Shown one piece after another: positions 7,081 through 10,902 of a stretch of DNA of 10,902 nucleotides (position 1 is the first letter of the stretch; every line of letters starts with the position of its first letter). The notes below the pieces were generated by a model that had not been told where the DNA came from, did not search any database, and saw only the letters and a program-made list of their open reading frames with translations. This DNA comes from Spirogloea muscicola (taxonomy: Eukaryota; Streptophyta; Zygnematophyceae; Spirogloeales; Spirogloeaceae): assembly GCA_009602725.1 (NCBI GenBank), contig WELB01000355.1:64084-74985 (forward strand). Reading direction: 5' to 3'. Position numbers and translations under genes: made by a program.

Positions 7081-7842
7081 TGGACTATGTTTGTCTAACC
7101 ACAGGGGTAACAACCTCTATCTATCTACAGTTGCAACATCTGTCACCATGCTTGGCCTGAGGTTCCTCTGGCAGAAAGTGACCCCTGCATAGGCAACCAC
7201 ATCCGTCTCAGTGCGGCAGTCTGACCTGGCAACCCTCATCATACCTTCACCTAGAATGCTTGCTTGCTTGCAGCTGCCACGTCTGTATTCTGACCTCAAA
7301 GAGAGCTATCAACGACTTCATGCCAGACTTTGAGTGGCAACAAGTCTACTTGAAAGGCACCATGTGAGGTGTGACACGCCTGACCGCAGTCTTTGCACAA
7401 CGTAGCAGCATCCACTCATGTCAAACAGCACCTGTGCTGATTTTCACCTGTGCTCAACCAGGCACATAAGAGCTAGTCCAAAACCAAGTTGAGGTCAGAG
7501 GTTGATGCCTCCTGGTATACCTGCCACATGGCATGGATCAGACCAGATCAACAGTTTGCGGGTCATTACAGCTTGACCGGTTGATGCCACAGTAGCTGCA
7601 ACCAAGGCGAAAGTATGCTGGCAATAATCTCAGTAATGCTTTGAGCTTGAGGGGCAATAGGCAAGAAGAGGCAAGACAATTCTCGATCTCAGCGAGCTGA
7701 CGGACCTCAACTTATGGAACCTGAGAATCTGGCACAGCCCGCAATAGCTTCAACACTGTCAGCATAGCAATAGGGGGGGAAATGCAGAGGTCTCCCTGAA
7801 AGCTATGACACTCACCAACCAAGCAGGTGATAGGTTGCCAGT

Positions 7843-7847
7843 TTACA
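7843..7847 (-). terminator. Candidate TGTAA poly(A) signal of the cryptochrome gene
   Basis: Read on the - strand, TGTAA begins 17 bases after the cryptochrome stop (7867-7865). That would give an unusually short 3' untranslated region. Another TGTAA lies further down at 7570-7566. Which is used cannot be told from sequence. Confidence 0.35.
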
Positions 7848-7864
7848 CCAGCCGCCCATGCGGC

Positions 7865-10800
7865 CTAGCCGTTGACACTCAGAATCGATTCTGCAGCGCG
7901 CAGAGCTGTGTCGCTAGGCATGACCGGAACGAGCTGCAAGATGGACAGAGCCAGCCAACTTCAGATACATAGACAGGTCAGTCAATGCTGCTGATGTTGC
8001 TATCATGCAGTTGAGAAGGTTTGTCTTGGGGATATATGCAGGTATCAAAGAGCTTGTGGTACAGGCAGGGGTCTATTACCATTGCTCGACAATCGTCTAG
8101 GGTGATTGAGCTTGAAAATATGAGGAAATATGACATTACCTGGTCGCGTTTGGATCCTGTGAGCGCGTCGGTGTCACCAGCAGGCGGACGCACTTGCGCA
8201 CGAAACACAGTCATTCGCTCATGTTCAGGCCCTCCTGTAGTGCACTCTACTTCGCAAGTCTCTCCCAGGCCCTCTTCAACCCCGTTTGCAAGTGCAGCCT
8301 TCAAGGCTGCCTCTCTCTCCCACATCTCCGAGAGCGCATCCTTTAGGAATTTACGGAGATGTCATAACGGGATGGTCAGCACACAGCACGACATGTCGGT
8401 GGACTCCATGGGAGGTTAAACACGACACACGACATGCGAAAGACAGCTCAGATTCTCCACAATCCCTGGCCACGGTTGCACTTGAAAGCCTTACAATCAA
8501 TCTAGGGGAGCAGCACCCACAGCTACGCAGCACATCAAGGGTAGCTTGCTGTGTACCTGCAGCCGTTCACAAGCAGTTGCCATGTCTACAACAGGCCGTG
8601 GATAGTTGCAACCCAGCTCCACTCCTGCTGACTGCACGACATCAGGTGGTGCATCCCAAGGGTGGTGTATCCACTCCGTAGGCAGTCTCGATAATTCCGG
8701 CACCCACCTGCGGACATACTCGCCCTCTGGGTCATACTTGTACCCCTCCACCTGCGCAAGCAGACACGATACAGGGGTGGCATTTGTGAGTCACCGCACT
8801 GAGGATGTCTAGCATGGCTGCTAGCCTTACACCATACGACTTGGCTCACTTTTATAGCACAGGTGGCCACATATATATCTGCATGACAACATTTGGCAGC
8901 GCAAGCAGTCGCTCACTCAGTGAAAGCCAGCAGAATAGGCAAGGCTCTCTATACCTCCGGGTCTTCCATGCGGTCAAGCTCGTGACCATCAGGGAGGCTC
9001 CCTGAGATGTACTGCCATCCGAGGACATCACATTCCAGATCCGCATCCAGCAGCGAGTCCCAAAAGTACTTCATGCCCCAACGCCATGGCAGCTGTAGAA
9101 ACTTCACACAGAAGCTTGCTACGACCACGCGCACGCGGTTATGTAACCAGCCTGTGGCCCAGAGCTCCCGCATGCCGGCATCAACAAGCGGGTAACCCGT
9201 CTTTCCCTGCCGCCATGCTTTGAAAGAGATCTGCAAGCCCGACAACAAACATGGGACACTAGGTGTGAGGGAGTCACAGGGTCAATTCGTAACAAAGCAT
9301 GCACTGATGTCAGCCTCACTGTGAAGCAAGGTGGTGATGCTGTTGCACTCGCCTCGTCTACTCGCCAGGGGAAGGAACGCAAATTTGCCAGCAGTGAACG
9401 CTCATGAGTGAATGGGAAGTTGAAGCTCAGATATCTGGAATACTCGCGGAAGCCCACAGCCCGCAAAAATGCATCCGCACTCCCTGACCCGCCAGCAGTG
9501 TTGGTCTCCTGCCAGAGTTGCTGAGCCTTCCTTGCTTCCTGGTATATCTTTCTAACACTGATCTCCCCAAAGTGCATGTGCGGAGATAAAAGTGATGTCG
9601 TGGCACTGTCAGCCTTTGCACAACTAATCGCATAGTTGACCAGTGGCCCCCTGACAAAAGCTTCTAATGCCTGGTCTGCATGGGCCCATCCAGGCATCCA
9701 GGCGCGCGCAAGCAGTGCATTGCTGGCACGCTCGGAAGGGTCCTCCAGGCCCAACTGCTCTGCCGCCAGGCTCTGAATGCTCGAAACCCCTGCAAGGTAG
9801 GAACCCAGTCGCACTTACTATGACTGCTCGTGGCATGGGCAGAGCTGACGAGATCGTGCAACGTCGGCCACAGACTCCTGGGGCCGGCAACCTAATGCAA
9901 CATCAGATAGCCCTGGCCCACTCGCAAGCAAGGTGAGGCAGGGCCAGGGCCCCCTCACCAGAGGGAGGAACGAGCACCGCAGGTGCAGGAAGAGGGGCGT
10001 CAGGAGGAAAGGACATGTGCATGCACTTGCGCCAATAGGCTTCGTGCGTGGTGAACGCCTGGCCATCCTCATCATACACCTCCCAAGGCTCGTAGAGGAG
10101 GTCCGCATTGAACGTGTGCACGCCGATGCCATGCCGAGCCATGCCCTGCTTCACGCGGTGGTCTCGGACCAAGGACACGGGGTCTGCGCAGGCGGCGCGG
10201 AGCACCCAGAACGCTCAGAAACACGAGAGGGTGACCGCGGCCTATGCTGTGCACCGCCGGCGTCCGTGGGTGGGGAGCGGCGGAGGAGGACGAGGAGGTG
10301 GACGCACCATACAGATGGTTGTAGAAGACCTGGTTGGCGCCTGTGGCCTGGATGACCTCCAGCAGCACTTCAAAGGTGTCCCTGGCCTTGCGCATGATGA
10401 GCGGGCTACCCAGCTCCGCCAGTGAGGCGTTGAGGTGCACCAAGCTCTGCTTCAGCCACCATCTGGACACGCGCCCTGCGCAAGCGGGCGCGGCGCACAG
10501 CAGGCAGGCATCGGAGCACCGGCCTGAGAGGACGGAGAGCGGCCGCCAGCGGCCAAGGTGGACGGCGAGTCGGCGAGTGGCAGCCCCATGACGGAGGCGG
10601 AAGGGTGGGAGAAGAGGGGGGAAGCGCCGTGGGGGACGAGGCGAGGCGAGGGGCGGGGAGGCGGGAGGCGGGAGGCGCGTGTCCGCGCGAGGTCCGTGTG
10701 AAACGGACCAGGGTGGAACTGGCCCTCCTCCTCGGGCGACCAGACGAAGACGGGGACGACGGCGCCGGCGCGGGCGGCGGCGATGAGCGCGGGGTTGTCC

Positions 10801-10892
10801 TCCAGCCGCAGGTCGCGCCGGAACCAGACGATGGTGGTGGCGGGGGAGGAGGCGGCGGCGGCTGGGGGCGCGGCGGCGGGGGCGGAGCCCAT
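7865..10892 (-). CDS. CRY: Plant-type cryptochrome (blue-light receptor), 8 exons, complete
   Basis: Plant cryptochromes are FAD-binding blue-light receptors of the photolyase fold, largely nuclear. Exons: 10892-10709, 10475-10308, 10183-9959, 9789-9353, 9230-8955, 8751-8557, 8340-8140, 7933-7865. Phases agree throughout and give 584 residues. The order is: Ala-rich N-terminus (1-19); IVWFRRDLRLEDNPAL (21-36) opening the photolyase N-terminal domain; HPGRVSRWW; NADLLYEPWEV; SNALLARAWMPGW; flavin loop KADSATTSLLSPHMHFGE (251-268); SFKAWRQGKTGYPLVDAGMR. Trp triad residues fall at W334, W387 and W410, and D406 matches the flavin-proximal Asp of Arabidopsis CRY1 (D396), as plant cryptochromes have and photolyases do not. 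The tail after about residue 500 is only some 80 residues and ends with DQLVP (561-565) and AES (576-578), matching parts of the DAS motif. Intron 4 begins with GC. The start has only 10 bases of upstream context, so an earlier start is possible. Confidence 0.95.
10476..10708 (-). other. Cryptochrome intron 1 with GC-rich tandem repeat
   Basis: This 233-bp intron joins HPG to RVSRWW in the correct phase. Its donor is the weak GTCCGT and its acceptor is GCTTGCGCAG. On the + strand 10637-10678 is built of imperfect repeats of GAGGCG and GGGAGGC. Frames here are open only because of base composition; the protein family shows that this segment must be removed. Confidence 0.8.
10691..10709. repeat. 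Inverted repeat over the cryptochrome intron 1 donor
   Basis: Arms GGTCCGT (10691-10697) and ACGGACC (10703-10709) are exact reverse complements separated by GTGAA. On the - strand the second arm is the last exon base plus the first six intron bases, so the 5' splice site could be folded into a stem. Confidence 0.85.
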
Positions 10893-10902
10893 GGCGGGTG
10901 GG

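Larger units (their letters stand above)
6322..7864. other. Non-coding stretch between the 3' ends of two converging genes
   Basis: The genes on either side point toward each other, so both 3' untranslated regions fall here. Its GC content is visibly lower than in the coding blocks. No open frame here has protein-like character and no tRNA was recognised. Contents seen: one hairpin-repeat copy (6617-6664), an 18-bp palindrome (7063-7080), a GCTTGCTTGCTTGCAG microsatellite-like run (about 7258-7273), and candidate TGTAA signals on both strands. Confidence 0.65.

Noticed and set aside
6497-7299. Short open frames on both strands in the convergent intergenic region
   Set aside because: Each is under 120 codons, has no motif, and one simply reads through the hairpin repeat at 6617-6664.

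Overview
This is a piece of a nuclear genome from a GC-rich green alga, most likely a trebouxiophyte of the Chlorella type. Three things point there: a cryptochrome of the plant family, exons matching green-lineage proteins separated by roughly 95-235 bp introns (two with GC-AG ends), and GC-rich low-complexity DNA with TGTAA-type poly(A) signals. The genus is inference; the eukaryotic, green-lineage nature is well supported.

Layout. (1) Positions 1-2347, + strand: a GDA1/CD39-family nucleoside phosphatase (apyrase) in eight exons, with its 5' end outside the window. All five apyrase conserved regions can be read, and there is a C-terminal membrane segment. (2) 2348-4200: repeat-rich DNA. It holds many copies of a short hairpin family (GGGCTGG, short loop, CCAGCCC, A-rich flank) and, on the - strand, a C-terminal scrap of a probable retroelement protein (3519-3899). 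(3) 4532-4580, - strand: a perfect exon 1 of a cytosolic-type NADP-isocitrate dehydrogenase with a good splice donor. No second exon is in the window, so the gene is cut, very long, or misassembled. Its start faces, across about 190 bp, (4) a single-exon gene at 4768-6321, + strand, for a disordered 517-residue protein of unknown function. A single N lies in its fourth codon. (5) 6322-7864: non-coding, with one more hairpin-repeat copy and an 18-bp palindrome. (6) 7865-10892, - strand: a complete plant-type cryptochrome in eight exons, about 584 residues. The Trp triad and flavin-proximal Asp are conserved, and the C-terminal tail is very short but still carries DQLVP followed by AES.

The genes do not form an operon or an evident pathway. 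The apyrase and the cryptochrome are ordinary housekeeping and sensory genes. The unusual parts are the orphan ICDH exon with a perfect palindrome starting at its donor, the layered retroelement/hairpin region beside it, the two GC-AG introns, and the compressed cryptochrome tail. I see no sign of a wholly new multi-gene system.
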